Assembly: GCA_937871585.1 (NCBI GenBank)
Contig: CALMPJ010000140.1
Coordinates: forward strand, 1-64,000
Direction of reading: 5' to 3'
DNA: 64,000 bases
DNA from: an uncultured Acidobacteriota bacterium
GTDB lineage: Bacteria; Acidobacteriota; Blastocatellia; Pyrinomonadales; Pyrinomonadaceae
Each line of letters begins with the position of its first letter. Positions within the stretch are counted from its first letter, which is position 1. Below, piece after piece: positions 27,091 through 36,180 of this stretch. The position numbers were made by a program, and so were the translations under genes. A model generated the notes under the pieces. The model saw only the letters and a list, made by a program, of their open reading frames with translations, ran no database searches and was not told the DNA's origin.

Positions 27091-29007
27091 TTACGCTACC
27101 TTTAATTTCGTACTTTTGCTCGCCGAATTATCGAGAGCCTTACTAACCGCATCTACAATTCCATTCGCATCAAGACCATACTGGGCCAGCAACGTCTTTG
27201 GGTCGCCGTGTGTGACGATCTCATCCGGGACGCCGAGACGGACGACCTTTACTGCGTCTTGCATTTCGTGTTGCTCGAGCAGTTCCATAACCGCCGAGCC
27301 AAATCCGCCTGCAAGATATGCTTCCTCGACCGTAATAATAACGCCAGTCTCTTTTGCGGCAGTCAAGATCGTGTCAGCATCAAGCGGTTTGACGAATCGT
27401 GCGTTGATCACGGTTGCCTGAACGCCCGACTTTGCCAATGTCTCCGCAGCTTCGACCGCAGGATAAACCATCGAACCGTACGCAAGGATCGTCGCGTCCT
27501 TACCTTTTCGCAGCGTTTCCGACTTACCAACTTCGATGAGTTTTGGTGCCGCTGAAATATCAACGCCGTGCCCGTTTCCGCGCGGATATCTGATCGCGGC
27601 GGCTCCGGGATGCTCGATGGCTGTCAACATCATGTCACGAAGCTCAGCTTCGTCTTTCGGAGCCATCAGAATAATGTTCGGATAACCTCGGAAGTATGTG
27701 ATGTCGAGCAGACCGTGATGCGTTGGTCCGTCTGCACCAACAATTCCTGCGCGATCCATTGCGAGCGTTACGTCTAGGTCTTGTAAGCAAACGTCGTGGA
27801 TCACCTGATCGAAACCACGCTGTAAGAAAGTGGAATAGATCGCCGCTACCGGCTTAAGACCTTCGCACGCCATGCCCGCACAAAACGTCACGGCGTGCTG
27901 CTCGGCGATACCAACATCGAACGAACGCGCTGGAAACTTCTCGAGAACTTTGTCGATTCCCGTACCGTCGGGCATCGCGGCGGTCAGTGCGACGATCTTT
28001 TCGTTTGTCTCCATCAGCTCACACATTGTGCGGCCGAAAACTTCGGTGTACGACGGTGGAGCGACTTTCGACGATTTGTAAGGCAAGCCGGTATTCGGAT
28101 CGAACGGCCCGGTCGCGTGATAGGCGTAATAGTTTTCTTCAGGATTCGGGAATCCTTTGCCTTTGGTCGTCAATGCGTGAACGATAACAGGGCCGTCCTC
28201 GACTTTTTTCGCGGCTTCGAGCGCTTTTACAAGTTCAGCGACGTTATGACCATCAACGTAGCCGACGTATTTGAAGCCAAGCTCGTTAACCAAGGCTCCC
28301 GGCAATACTGCTGCTGCGATCGCGTCTTTGACCGATTTCGCGGCCCGGCGAAGCTTACCGCCGATGCCGGGCACGCTCTCAAGTGCGTCGCCGATCTCTT
28401 CTTTCCAATGCTGATAGCTTTGAGCTTCCTTGATGCGATTGAGATAACCGCTCAGGCTGCCGACGGCCGGGGCGATCGACATGCCATTATCATTCAACAG
28501 GACGATCAGTCGTGATTTCAAATGGCCGGCTTGGTTGATGGCTTCCATCGCCATTCCGCCGGCGAGAGACGAATCGCCTATCAACGCACACACGTGAAAA
28601 TCTTCGCCTTTGGTATCACGAGCGACAGCCATTCCAAGTCCCGCTGATAGCGATGTCGAGGCGTGGCCGGCACCGAATGTGTCGTATTCCGACTCGTCAC
28701 GGCGAAGAAATCCGGAGATACCGCCGGGTTGTTTGATCGTTTTCAGTTCTTCGCGGCGGCCGGTCAGGATCTTGTGCGCGTATGCTTGATGCCCGACGTC
28801 CCATACCAGCCTGTCATTTGGCGTATCGAACACATAATGCATTGCAACGGCCAGTTCTACCGCGCCGAGACTTGCACCAGTGTGGCCGCCGATCTTCGAA
28901 CACGTGTCAATAATGTACTGGCGAACCTCGTCGGCGACCTCTTGCAGGTCCTCGACCTTTAGTTGCCGCAGATCTGCGGGCGAATTTATCTCGTTTAGAA
29001 ATCTCAT
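27091..29007 (-). CDS. dxs: 1-deoxy-D-xylulose-5-phosphate synthase
   Basis: DXS joins pyruvate and glyceraldehyde 3-phosphate, using thiamine diphosphate, to begin the MEP isoprenoid pathway. Motifs include RLVWDVGHQAYAHKILTGR, GDSSLAGGMAMEAINQAGH and GADGPTHHGLLDI. Starting from ATG 29007 (MRFLNEINSPADLRQLK) gives 638 residues and the usual N-terminus; an in-frame ATG at 29028 would add seven residues. The operon dxs-dsbA-VKOR is tightly spaced. uppS and cdsA, which use isoprenoids or make phospholipids, lie in the operon 2.5 kb away. Confidence 0.93.
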   Translation of the reverse strand: MRFLNEINSPADLRQLKVEDLQEVADEVRQYIIDTCSKIGGHTGASLGAVELAVAMHYVFDTPNDRLVWDVGHQAYAHKILTGRREELKTIKQPGGISGFLRRDESEYDTFGAGHASTSLSAGLGMAVARDTKGEDFHVCALIGDSSLAGGMAMEAINQAGHLKSRLIVLLNDNGMSIAPAVGSLSGYLNRIKEAQSYQHWKEEIGDALESVPGIGGKLRRAAKSVKDAIAAAVLPGALVNELGFKYVGYVDGHNVAELVKALEAAKKVEDGPVIVHALTTKGKGFPNPEENYYAYHATGPFDPNTGLPYKSSKVAPPSYTEVFGRTMCELMETNEKIVALTAAMPDGTGIDKVLEKFPARSFDVGIAEQHAVTFCAGMACEGLKPVAAIYSTFLQRGFDQVIHDVCLQDLDVTLAMDRAGIVGADGPTHHGLLDITYFRGYPNIILMAPKDEAELRDMMLTAIEHPGAAAIRYPRGNGHGVDISAAPKLIEVGKSETLRKGKDATILAYGSMVYPAVEAAETLAKSGVQATVINARFVKPLDADTILTAAKETGVIITVEEAYLAGGFGSAVMELLEQHEMQDAVKVVRLGVPDEIVTHGDPKTLLAQYGLDANGIVDAVSKALDNSASKSTKLKVA

Positions 29008-29229
29008 CAAAAAGATGCTGTCAAACATTCAAATTTCGCATTTTCGAGCATCGATATGCAAATCAAAGCGCTCGAAACGTCGCAGTGATAATCACATGCG
29101 GGCGCCATTTTCACTGACATTTCTTTACATACGAAGTGCAATTTTCTTCAACCAAATGCACTTAACATCCGTCATAATATCCGTAAGCGTGAAAACGCAC
29201 GAATCTATCTCAAGGAGTAATTAGTCATT

Positions 29230-29796
29230 ATGTCAATTCGCAAATATTTGGTCTCCCTGTCAGCACTCGGTCTCGCACTCGTCGTTTCGACAGCAGTCGT
29301 AAACGCTCAGGAAGTAACCTCGACCGACAAGGTCGAAAAAGTTGAAAAGCGTGAACGCGGTTTTGGCCACGGCGATAAGGGCCGCGGATTTGGCCGCAAG
29401 CACGGCAAGTTTGGCCGTCACGGCATGGGTATGCGTGGTATGTTTCGCGGCATCGAGTTGACCGAAGCTCAGAAGGCTCAGTTCAAAGCGATTCGCGAAG
29501 CAAACAAGCCATCGGCTGAGCTTCGTGAAGAAATGCGTGCGATCATGATCGCAAAGCGTGACGGCACGATCACCGAAGCTCAGAAGGCTCGCATGGAATC
29601 GTTCCGTGCAGATCACAAGGCGAAAGCTGAATCGATCAAAGCTCAGATCGACGCTATCCTGACGCCGGAGCAAAAGCAGCAGATCGAAACCCGCAAGGTT
29701 GAAATGAAGCAGCGCAAGGAAGAGTTTCGCAAGCAGCGAGAGCTTCGCAAACAGCAGCAGCCGTCGGAAACCGTTAAGACGACCAAAGACAATTAA
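29230..29796 (+). CDS. Spy/LTXXQ-type secreted helical protein
   Basis: The 188-residue protein has a signal peptide (YLVSLSALGLALVVSTAVVNA). The mature part starts with a His/Gly/Arg-rich stretch (about residues 40-75: GHGDKGRGFGRKHG) and then long charged helices. LTEAQKAQFKAIR and LTPEQKQQIETRK match the repeated LTxxQ motif of the Spy/CpxP periplasmic chaperone group. AAGGAG upstream supports the start. The His-rich part could bind metal, but this is speculative. A terminator follows. Confidence 0.82.
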   Translation: MSIRKYLVSLSALGLALVVSTAVVNAQEVTSTDKVEKVEKRERGFGHGDKGRGFGRKHGKFGRHGMGMRGMFRGIELTEAQKAQFKAIREANKPSAELREEMRAIMIAKRDGTITEAQKARMESFRADHKAKAESIKAQIDAILTPEQKQQIETRKVEMKQRKEEFRKQRELRKQQQPSETVKTTKDN

Positions 29797-29819
29797 CTCG
29801 ATTCTAGTCAAATCGATCG

Positions 29820-29845
29820 GGGCTGTCAGCTATGGCAGCCCTTTC
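29820..29845 (+). terminator. Terminator after the Spy-like gene
   Basis: GGGCTG (29820-29825) pairs with CAGCCC (29836-29841), with a further CA/TG pair inside the loop and a short T-rich run (CTTTCGTTT) after. Confidence 0.6.
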
Positions 29846-30246
29846 GTTTGTTTATCGATGCGTCGCGAGATCATCGGACCAAAGTTCTGTTGCTAGCATT
29901 TGGGTGTTCCTAGGTGAAAGCGCTGCTTTTGCAAATTGCTTCAATCGCAAGGCATTTAAAGCACATAGAATCAATGCTTTACAGGAAAACCTTGCCCTTT
30001 TCTCAAAAACACAAACCTTCGCACCGAAAAAACCATAACAAAAACTTATAGTGGGCGGCAAAGTGCCGTCATTAGGGCGTTATATCCACTTTGGATTTTC
30101 AAAGATCATGTCGCCGTTGCGACCTTTAACAATTGTATCAACTCTGCAACATCCGAGTCAAGTAGTTTCTCCGGCCTATTAGATATGTGGGCACAAAGAA
30201 TTCTTCTTTCAGAAGACTCGATGTCGAGCACGATGGAGAACACGCA
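29846..30246. other. 400-base gap without a recognisable gene
   Basis: Both strands have frames of up to ~70 codons here but none with recognisable motifs, and they lack ribosome sites. A 7-bp hairpin (GGCGGCA at 30054-30060 with TGCCGTC at 30064-30070, 3-base loop) lies in an A-rich stretch about 180 bases beyond the queF stop codon. I see no tRNA or riboswitch. Confidence 0.5.
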
Positions 30247-30666
30247 TTACGGCTTTTTGTAATTCGCGCGGACGACGGTTTTGATGTTGCCGCGGACGTT
30301 GTAATCGCCGACCAATTCAACCTCAAGCGGATCGCAGGCAGCGACAAAATCTTCGAGGATAAGGTTGACTACGTGTTCGTGAAATATCTTCACGTCGCGG
30401 AATGAGTTGACGTAGAGTTTAAGGCTCTTAAGCTCGACGCAGAGTTTGTTTGGGATGTACTTAAGCTCGATCTTGCCGAAATCCGGAAAGTCAGAGAACG
30501 GACAGATCGCAGTAAACTCCGGAATATCGAACTCGATCCAGATCTCACGGCCGGGAAATTCATACTCGAACGTATCGAGCGGAAACAGGTTCATCTCCTC
30601 ACGCGGAGTGGAACGGATATCCAACCCTTGCTGGTTTGACGCACTAAGCGGCGTGTCGTTTAACAT
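30247..30666 (-). CDS. queF: NADPH-dependent 7-cyano-7-deazaguanine reductase
   Basis: QueF reduces preQ0 to preQ1 in queuosine synthesis. The 139-residue size is the short (unimodular) form. The catalytic cysteine is in [18 protein letters not shown], and the conserved [16 protein letters not shown] and KIFHEH segments contain substrate-binding Glu and His. The gene starts at ATG 30666, inside the end of the upstream exonuclease gene (23-base overlap), so the two are coupled. No preQ1 riboswitch can fit in that overlap, and no other que gene is in the window. Confidence 0.92.
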   Translation of the reverse strand: MLNDTPLSASNQQGLDIRSTPREEMNLFPLDTFEYEFPGREIWIEFDIPEFTAICPFSDFPDFGKIELKYIPNKLCVELKSLKLYVNSFRDVKIFHEHVVNLILEDFVAACDPLEVELVGDYNVRGNIKTVVRANYKKP

Positions 30667-31477
30667 ACTTAGATTTTCTTGATTGCAGCTTGCTCAGGCC
30701 GTGCATATCGTTGACGCCTTCGCCGCGAGCTCGCGACAATAGGTTCACAAAAATGTGTGCAGTCGCAAACGCGTCGGCTGCTGCTCGGTGGTGATTTGTC
30801 AGGTCGATCTCGTAATGTTCGGCGACGGTCTTGAGCTTGTGATTGACTATGTCCGGCAGCAGGCGACGCGACAGTTGAACCGTACAGAGACACGAGTTTG
30901 CAAGTCGATGTTCGGGGAAAACGAGGCCGATCTCGTGGTTGAGAAATCTCATATCGAAGCCCGAATTATGAGCGACCATAACAGAATCGCCTATAAATTC
31001 GAGCAATTCGTGAACAACATCACCAAACAGCGGAGCATCGGCGACCATTTCGTCGTCAATGCCCGTCAAACCGGTAATGAACGCAGGAATCGGCGTCTCG
31101 GGATTGACGAGCGTGTGGAATTTGTCTAGAACCTCGCCCCCTTTTACACGATATGCACCGATCTCGGTTATTCGGCACGGCGGAGCCTTTGCTCCTGTTG
31201 TTTCGAGGTCGAAAACAACGAATTCGACATCGCTGAGTTCTGCATCGGCAGTTAAATACTCTGTCAAAAGGACTTCGTCGCCGTCGAGTTTGAGCCGAGG
31301 ATCGGCTGAGATCAGTTCGGCAGCGAGCATTCGAGCCATTTCACGGTCAGGGCGTCGGATCTTCATCACAAAATCGACAACGCTAGACGCCGATGCCCGT
31401 CCGTTGAACGAACGCAGCAGCGAGATGGTATCGTTTATGAGAACTGACTCAGAGATGAGGTTCGAATACGGCGACAT
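30644..31477 (-). CDS. DnaQ-like DEDDh 3'-5' exonuclease
   Basis: The 277-residue protein has an unusual N-terminal segment of about 75 residues (a winged-helix-like [21 protein letters not shown]) before the DEDDh exonuclease core. ExoI is [12 protein letters not shown], ExoII is [16 protein letters not shown], and ExoIII is [14 protein letters not shown] with the catalytic His and Asp. It may be a proofreading subunit (epsilon-like), an RNase T-like enzyme or an independent exonuclease; the extra N-terminal domain argues for a variant. It overlaps queF by 23 bases. Confidence 0.87.
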   Translation of the reverse strand: MSPYSNLISESVLINDTISLLRSFNGRASASSVVDFVMKIRRPDREMARMLAAELISADPRLKLDGDEVLLTEYLTADAELSDVEFVVFDLETTGAKAPPCRITEIGAYRVKGGEVLDKFHTLVNPETPIPAFITGLTGIDDEMVADAPLFGDVVHELLEFIGDSVMVAHNSGFDMRFLNHEIGLVFPEHRLANSCLCTVQLSRRLLPDIVNHKLKTVAEHYEIDLTNHHRAAADAFATAHIFVNLLSRARGEGVNDMHGLSKLQSRKSKYVKRHAA

Positions 31478-31528
31478 CTGTTATCATCTTAACTTCTATT
31501 TCAAGTTCCGTAAACGGACACGCGCGCT

Positions 31529-32095
31529 ATGACTGAAATTCTCGAACATTTTCGTGCGACAAACGCTCTGCTCGAAGGGCATTTTCTGCTTTCAAGCGGT
31601 CTGCACAGCCCACAATATCTCCAATGTGCCAGGGCTCTTGAATTCGCTGCCGATGCAGCAAAGTTCGGCAAAATGATCGCTGAGAAGTATGTCGATCAAA
31701 ATATCGAAACGGTCGCATCGCCGGCGATCGGTGGCCTTGTAATAGGATTCTCGGTTGCTCAGGCGTTGAACGTCAGATTCATCTGGACCGAGCGGCAGAA
31801 TGGCGAAATGACTCTGCGGCGAGGCTTTCAGGTTCGCGATGACGAGCGAATTCTGGTTGTCGAAGACGTAATTACAACAGGCGGCTCGACTCGCGAATGT
31901 ATTGCGGCACTATCACCGGCAAACATTGTCGCGGCCGCGTCGATCATCGACCGATCGAACGGTGCTGCAGATGTCGGCGTGCCGCGAACAGCACTGGTCA
32001 GCCTATCGGTTCCGAGCTACAAACCAGAAGAATGTCCGTTGTGCTCCATGGGCATCGAACTCGTCAAGCCAGGCAGCCGAACTCCTGCGAAATGA
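31529..32095 (+). CDS. pyrE: Orotate phosphoribosyltransferase
   Basis: PyrE transfers phosphoribose from PRPP to orotate in pyrimidine synthesis. The 188-residue protein shows FLLSSGLHSPQYLQCA, TVASPAIGGLVIGF, WTERQNGEMTLRRGF and the PRPP-binding RILVVEDVITTGGST. It is the first gene of an operon in which starts and stops overlap (ATGA at 32092), running to cdsA. It diverges from the exonuclease gene with a 51-base spacer that must hold both promoters. Confidence 0.94.
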   Translation: MTEILEHFRATNALLEGHFLLSSGLHSPQYLQCARALEFAADAAKFGKMIAEKYVDQNIETVASPAIGGLVIGFSVAQALNVRFIWTERQNGEMTLRRGFQVRDDERILVVEDVITTGGSTRECIAALSPANIVAAASIIDRSNGAADVGVPRTALVSLSVPSYKPEECPLCSMGIELVKPGSRTPAK

Positions 32096-32937
32096 GCAAG
32101 ATCTGCTTTTTATCGATGGACGACCTCGGCGGCTATGTCGCTGACGATGATCTTGCGATCGAGCCGCTGAACGAGCATGGCATCGCGGTAGAGACATTGT
32201 CATGGCGGCAGACAACGCGTGAATGGAGTGAGTTTGACCTGGTAGTAATTCGAACACCATGGGATTATCAGCGTGAGCCGTCGGTGTTTCTCGAAATGCT
32301 TGATGCTATCGAGGACAAGACGCGGCTTGCAAATCCGGCGTCGATAGCCCGTTGGAATTTTGACAAGCATTATCTGCTCGAACTTCACCTTGACGGCATC
32401 GAGATCGTTCCGACGATCTGGGACGCTGCGTACACGGCAGACAATTTTGCGAAATGGCAAGACGCATTCATGTCGGAAACGCTGATCGTAAAACCGACCG
32501 TAAGTGCGACGGCGGAACACACATACAAACTAAGTGCATTTGATGCGTCGTTTCAAAGCATATTCGACGAGCGATCGTTTTTGGTTCAGCCGTTTCTCGA
32601 ATCGATCATTACCGAGGGCGAATTCTCACTGTTCTTTTTCAACGGCGAGTATAGCCATACGATCTTGAAAGCCCCGAAAACAGACGATTTTCGTGTGCAA
32701 GAGGAACACGGCGGCATTATTACCGCTGTCCGGCCAGAGCCAACAATGCTGACGACCGCGACGGCGATTTTGGGACGGCTCTCGGAAACGTTACTGTATG
32801 CACGAGTCGACGTTGTGCGATATCACGGACAATTTGCCCTAATGGAACTCGAACTGATCGAGCCGGCGTTGTATCTTCGAATGGATGACGCGGCCCCTAG
32901 ACGATTTGCTCGTGCCATCAACGAAGCCTTAGGATGA
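32092..32937 (+). CDS. ATP-grasp family protein of unknown substrate
   Basis: The 281-residue cytoplasmic protein resembles RimK/glutathione-synthetase-type ATP-grasp ligases. FDLVVIRTPWDYQR, RWNFDKHYLLEL, LIVKPTVSATAEHTYKLS, FLVQPFLESIITEGEFSLFF and FALMELELIEPALYLRM match ATP-grasp beta strands and metal-binding residues. It is similar in style to the DcsG-like or uncharacterised ATP-grasp group. ATG 32092 overlaps the pyrE stop (ATGA). Its place between pyrE and truA gives no direct clue to its substrate. Confidence 0.8.
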   Translation: MSKICFLSMDDLGGYVADDDLAIEPLNEHGIAVETLSWRQTTREWSEFDLVVIRTPWDYQREPSVFLEMLDAIEDKTRLANPASIARWNFDKHYLLELHLDGIEIVPTIWDAAYTADNFAKWQDAFMSETLIVKPTVSATAEHTYKLSAFDASFQSIFDERSFLVQPFLESIITEGEFSLFFFNGEYSHTILKAPKTDDFRVQEEHGGIITAVRPEPTMLTTATAILGRLSETLLYARVDVVRYHGQFALMELELIEPALYLRMDDAAPRRFARAINEALG

Positions 32938-33443
32938 ATGAGCTTTCTGCTGAAGTATTCTTCGCAGTTCGCACAATAGTAATGACATCACCAAGTGTTG
33001 AAGAGTTTTGGTTGGCATATTGTCGAATTAGCGGCCTCGATACGACTACGCCATATCAAGTTTGGTACTTTGGAAACAGCAGTGCAATGGCTCGGGAATT
33101 GGCAGATCTGGTCGTTGTCGGCACAAAGACCGCCACTGCAAGTTTGCTCGAAACCAACGATCTTGACCCCGAAAAGGCTCCGGTTAGCGACGGTTACAGC
33201 GTCGTGACGAGTTTCGAAGGCGAGCCGATCTGTATCATTCAGACCGCTGAAATTCGCCATCTTCCGTTCAATGAAGTTGATGCTGAATTTGCGTATGACG
33301 AGGGAGAGGATGATCGGACCCTAGCCAGTTGGCGAAATGGTCATCACGATTATTTCACCCGCGAATCAGCAGAGTTAGGCTTTCAATTTGATGAAAGTTC
33401 GATCGTCTGTTGCGAGCGATTCCGGCTACTGTTTCCGGTATGA
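32934..33443 (+). CDS. ASCH-domain protein
   Basis: The 169-residue protein has an ASCH (PUA-like) domain: FWLAYCRISG, YQVWYFGNSSAMARELADLVVVGTKTATASLL, and the ...TSFEGEPICIIQTAEIRHLPFNEV stretch with the charged EGEDDRTLASWRNGHHDYF. ASCH proteins bind RNA or modify nucleotides or amides; E. coli YqfB is an amidohydrolase for N4-acetylcytidine. Starts at 32934 (ATGA overlap with the upstream stop) or 32982 are possible. It overlaps truA by 4 bases. Substrate is not known. Confidence 0.82.
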   Translation: MNELSAEVFFAVRTIVMTSPSVEEFWLAYCRISGLDTTTPYQVWYFGNSSAMARELADLVVVGTKTATASLLETNDLDPEKAPVSDGYSVVTSFEGEPICIIQTAEIRHLPFNEVDAEFAYDEGEDDRTLASWRNGHHDYFTRESAELGFQFDESSIVCCERFRLLFPV

Positions 33444-34189
33444 ATTTCAAACTACTAATTCAATACGACGGCACCGATTTTCACGGCTGGCAGGTTCAGG
33501 AGAATTCGCGAACCATCCAGGGTGAACTCGAACGCGTTATCGGAATGCTCGAAGACGGCAAAGTGACGGTCGTCGGCTCGGGCCGGACAGATGCGGGCGT
33601 CCATGCCGAGGGCCAGATCGCTAATGTGAAGATGTCGCGGCCGTTCACGCCCGAGAAATTGCGAAATGCTATAAACGGCAATCTTTGGCGAGATATCCGG
33701 ATAATGAAGGTCGAAACTGCACCGGACGAGTTTCATGCAAGGTTTTCTGCCACAGGGAAAACCTATCGATATCGGATAGTCAACGCTCCAGTGATGTCGC
33801 CATTCTGGCGGCGATTTGCACATCATGAGCAGAAGCCGCTCGATGTTGCGAAGATGACAAGCGCCGCACAATTGTTTCTCGGCGAGCACGATTGGACGGC
33901 GTTTGCTTCGGCTCAATCAGATGGCGAAAGCCGTGTTCGCACCATTACAAATGTCGCATTCGAATCAAAATGGGACGATCGCGGCGGTTCGCTGATCGAA
34001 TTCAGCATTTCTGCGACCGGCTTTCTGCGGTACATGGTTCGCTCGATCGTCGGGACGCTGATCGAGGTCGGACAAGGTACAAAAGATAGTGATACAATCC
34101 AAACGGCAATCATTACAGGCGACCGAAACCTTTGCGGAAAAACGGCTCCGGCTCAGGGGCTGACGCTGGTAAAGGTCGATTACGATTAG
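33440..34189 (+). CDS. truA: tRNA pseudouridine synthase A
   Basis: TruA makes pseudouridine at positions 38-40 of tRNA. The 249-residue protein has YDGTDFHGWQVQ, the catalytic GSGRTDAGVHAEGQ (with the active Asp), KTYRYRI and the C-terminal FLRYMVRSIVGTLIEVGQG. ATG 33440 lies on the stop of the ASCH gene (ATGA). The true start is at MNFKLL; the longer in-frame upstream extension is not part of the family. It lies in the middle of the pyrE-cdsA operon. Confidence 0.94.
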   Translation: MNFKLLIQYDGTDFHGWQVQENSRTIQGELERVIGMLEDGKVTVVGSGRTDAGVHAEGQIANVKMSRPFTPEKLRNAINGNLWRDIRIMKVETAPDEFHARFSATGKTYRYRIVNAPVMSPFWRRFAHHEQKPLDVAKMTSAAQLFLGEHDWTAFASAQSDGESRVRTITNVAFESKWDDRGGSLIEFSISATGFLRYMVRSIVGTLIEVGQGTKDSDTIQTAIITGDRNLCGKTAPAQGLTLVKVDYD

Positions 34190-34194
34190 GCACA

Positions 34195-34485
34195 ATGATC
34201 GTTTATCACATAGTTTTGCCCGAGGATTGGGCGGCGTTCGACACGGAACTTTACACGGCGAAGAGCCTCGAGACCGAGGGCTTTATTCATTGCAGTTTTG
34301 AAGATCAACTCGACGCCGTGATCGAGCGATATTACAAGGGTGTACGTGAACTCGTGGTCCTTGAGATCGATACCGATAAACTGATGTCGCGAATGATCAA
34401 AGAGCCATCGACGAACGACGAGATATATCCGCATATTTACGGGCCGATTAACAGAGATGCGATAGTTAGGGTGACAAACAAGTGA
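34195..34485 (+). CDS. DUF952-family protein
   Basis: The 96-residue protein matches DUF952, a small family of unknown function: MIVYHIVLPEDWAAF, TEGFIHCSFEDQLDAVIERYY, LVVLEIDTDKLMS and PHIYGPINRDAIV. The invariant GFIHCS is present. It starts 5 bases after truA and its stop overlaps the uppS start (GTGA). Size and motif fit the family fully. Confidence 0.87.
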   Translation: MIVYHIVLPEDWAAFDTELYTAKSLETEGFIHCSFEDQLDAVIERYYKGVRELVVLEIDTDKLMSRMIKEPSTNDEIYPHIYGPINRDAIVRVTNK

Positions 34486-35234
34486 TCGAGGCATTTGCGG
34501 GCATCATCAAACCAAATTCCGCTGAGGCAAAGCTGCTTGCCTCGATAGATGAAACGCGCCTGCCGAAACACATAGCGATCATTATGGACGGCAATGGCCG
34601 ATGGGCTAAGATGCGCGGTAAACCTCGAATTTTTGGCCATCGCGAAGGCTCGGAATCCGTCCGTTCGATCATCGACACTTGTGCTCGATTGGGAATCGAG
34701 GCGATCACACTATACGCATTTTCGACCGAGAATTGGAAACGCCCAAAGGCTGAGGTTTCGGCATTGATGTCGATGCTCAAACGTGTCTTGAAACGCGAGT
34801 TGAAAGAAGTTTCAAAGAACAACATTCGCTTCCAAGCGATCGGCCATCTCGAAGGCCTCGACCCGACCGTTCAGAAAGAACTTGCCGCTGCGACCGAGTT
34901 TACAGCCGGAAATACGGGCATGGTGATGAACGTCGCCCTCAACTACGGCGGCCGTGCAGAGATCGTCGAAGCGGCTCGGAAGGCCGCCGCAATCGGCGAG
35001 ATAACAGAAAGTTCGCTCAACGAAAATCTGTATACGAATGGTTTACCCGAGGTCGATCTGATGGTCAGAACAAGCGGTGAGTTTCGAATTTCAAACTTTC
35101 TGCTGTGGCAACTGGCGTATGCTGAGATCTATGTAACTCCGACGCTATTTCCCGATTTTCGCAGGCCGCAGGTTTTTGAGGCGATCATTGATTATCAAAA
35201 ACGCGATCGTCGATTTGGCGGTATCAAGAAATGA
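34482..35234 (+). CDS. uppS: Isoprenyl (undecaprenyl) diphosphate synthase
   Basis: UppS adds isoprene units in cis to make the lipid carrier for peptidoglycan and O-antigen. The 250-residue protein has IAIIMDGNGRWAKMRG (catalytic Asp), FSTENWKRP, the C-terminal RTSGEFRISNFLLWQLAYAE and LFPDFRRP. The start is GTG 34482, which overlaps the upstream TGA (GTGA). cdsA begins inside its 3' end. Coupling to cdsA is a very common arrangement in bacteria. Confidence 0.94.
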   Translation: MIEAFAGIIKPNSAEAKLLASIDETRLPKHIAIIMDGNGRWAKMRGKPRIFGHREGSESVRSIIDTCARLGIEAITLYAFSTENWKRPKAEVSALMSMLKRVLKRELKEVSKNNIRFQAIGHLEGLDPTVQKELAAATEFTAGNTGMVMNVALNYGGRAEIVEAARKAAAIGEITESSLNENLYTNGLPEVDLMVRTSGEFRISNFLLWQLAYAEIYVTPTLFPDFRRPQVFEAIIDYQKRDRRFGGIKK

Positions 35235-36073
35235 AAACAAGGTTACTGACAGCCGCGATCGCGTTGCCGATCATCATCGCATCGATCATCGCTCCGCTTT
35301 GGTTGCCGGATGCTGTATGGGCGTTCGTCGTGATCGCGGCTTTCGCACTGGCCGCCGGACTTTTCGAATTCTATTCGCTGACGAAGAAGCTCGAACTAAA
35401 GGCTGATGCAGCCGTCGGGTATATTAGTGCTGCTGTTCTATTTTGCGCATTTGTAGTCGATGCTCCGGCAAAGGCACCTGATCTGCTGTTGCTGGCTCTT
35501 GCTTTGTTCACCGCGTTTCTTCTGATCACACAGGCGTTTCGATTTACGAAAGACTTTACCAAGATGCTGACGGGCGTCGGCGTTACCTTGCTTGGAGTTG
35601 TCTACGTTGCGTTCTTAGGTGGATTTCTAGTCGCAATTCGAGTTGGTTTCGAGACGCCTGCGGGACTTTCGACCGACTTGCTAGCGTACTTTTTTCTAGT
35701 GATATTTGGTTCAGATGCCGGGGCATATTTTGCCGGACGAGCTTTTGGAAAGCACAAACTCGCACCAGCCATCTCGCCCGGAAAAACCGTTGAAGGCCTG
35801 ATCGGCGGTCTCCTTGCAGCCGCCGGATTCGCGGCGCTTTCGACTTGGTGGTTTTTTCCCGAATTGCCCTATCAATGGTCGATGCCGCTTGCGATGGTGC
35901 TCGCCGCCGTCGGTGTGCTCGGCGATTTGACCGAGAGCTCGATAAAACGCGGCAGCGGAGCCAAAGACGCCGCTTCGATCTTGCCCGGCCACGGCGGCCT
36001 GCTCGATCGGCTCGATAGTTTGCTATTCGGAGCACCGATACTGTACTATTTCGCTAGGTTTTATTTTTCGTAA
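35231..36073 (+). CDS. cdsA: Phosphatidate cytidylyltransferase
   Basis: CdsA makes CDP-diacylglycerol from phosphatidic acid and CTP in the inner membrane, the precursor of bacterial phospholipids. The 280-residue protein has about 8 hydrophobic helices and the C-terminal family signature: SPGKTVEGLIGG, GDLTESSIKRGSGAKDA, LPGHGGLLDRLDSLLF. It overlaps uppS by 4 bases and is the last gene of the operon before a strong terminator. Confidence 0.93.
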   Translation: MKTRLLTAAIALPIIIASIIAPLWLPDAVWAFVVIAAFALAAGLFEFYSLTKKLELKADAAVGYISAAVLFCAFVVDAPAKAPDLLLLALALFTAFLLITQAFRFTKDFTKMLTGVGVTLLGVVYVAFLGGFLVAIRVGFETPAGLSTDLLAYFFLVIFGSDAGAYFAGRAFGKHKLAPAISPGKTVEGLIGGLLAAAGFAALSTWWFFPELPYQWSMPLAMVLAAVGVLGDLTESSIKRGSGAKDAASILPGHGGLLDRLDSLLFGAPILYYFARFYFS

Positions 36074-36137
36074 TGAACGCAATTCGATTTGACGACAATA
36101 ATAATACGTGAGGCGAGTGTTAATTAGTTGACGCTCC

Positions 36138-36172
36138 GCCTTTCGTTTGTCGCAAATCGAAAGGCGTTTTTG
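36138..36172 (+). terminator. Strong terminator after cdsA, 8 bases before the aspS start codon
   Basis: CGCCTTTCG (36138-36146) pairs with CGAAAGGCG (36159-36167), extended inside by TTTG/CAAA with a 3-base loop, and is followed by TTTTT (36168-36172). It ends the pyrE-cdsA operon. The aspS ATG is at 36181 with no Shine-Dalgarno between, so it may also govern aspS. Confidence 0.9.
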
Positions 36173-36180
36173 TTTTGTTT

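Noticed and set aside
27895-28515. 206-codon plus frame inside dxs
   Set aside because: Antisense to the DXS motifs; no recognisable protein features.
29846-30246. Possible tRNA or riboswitch in the gap before queF
   Set aside because: No acceptor/T-loop pattern and no preQ1 aptamer signature; the gap lies downstream of queF, not upstream.
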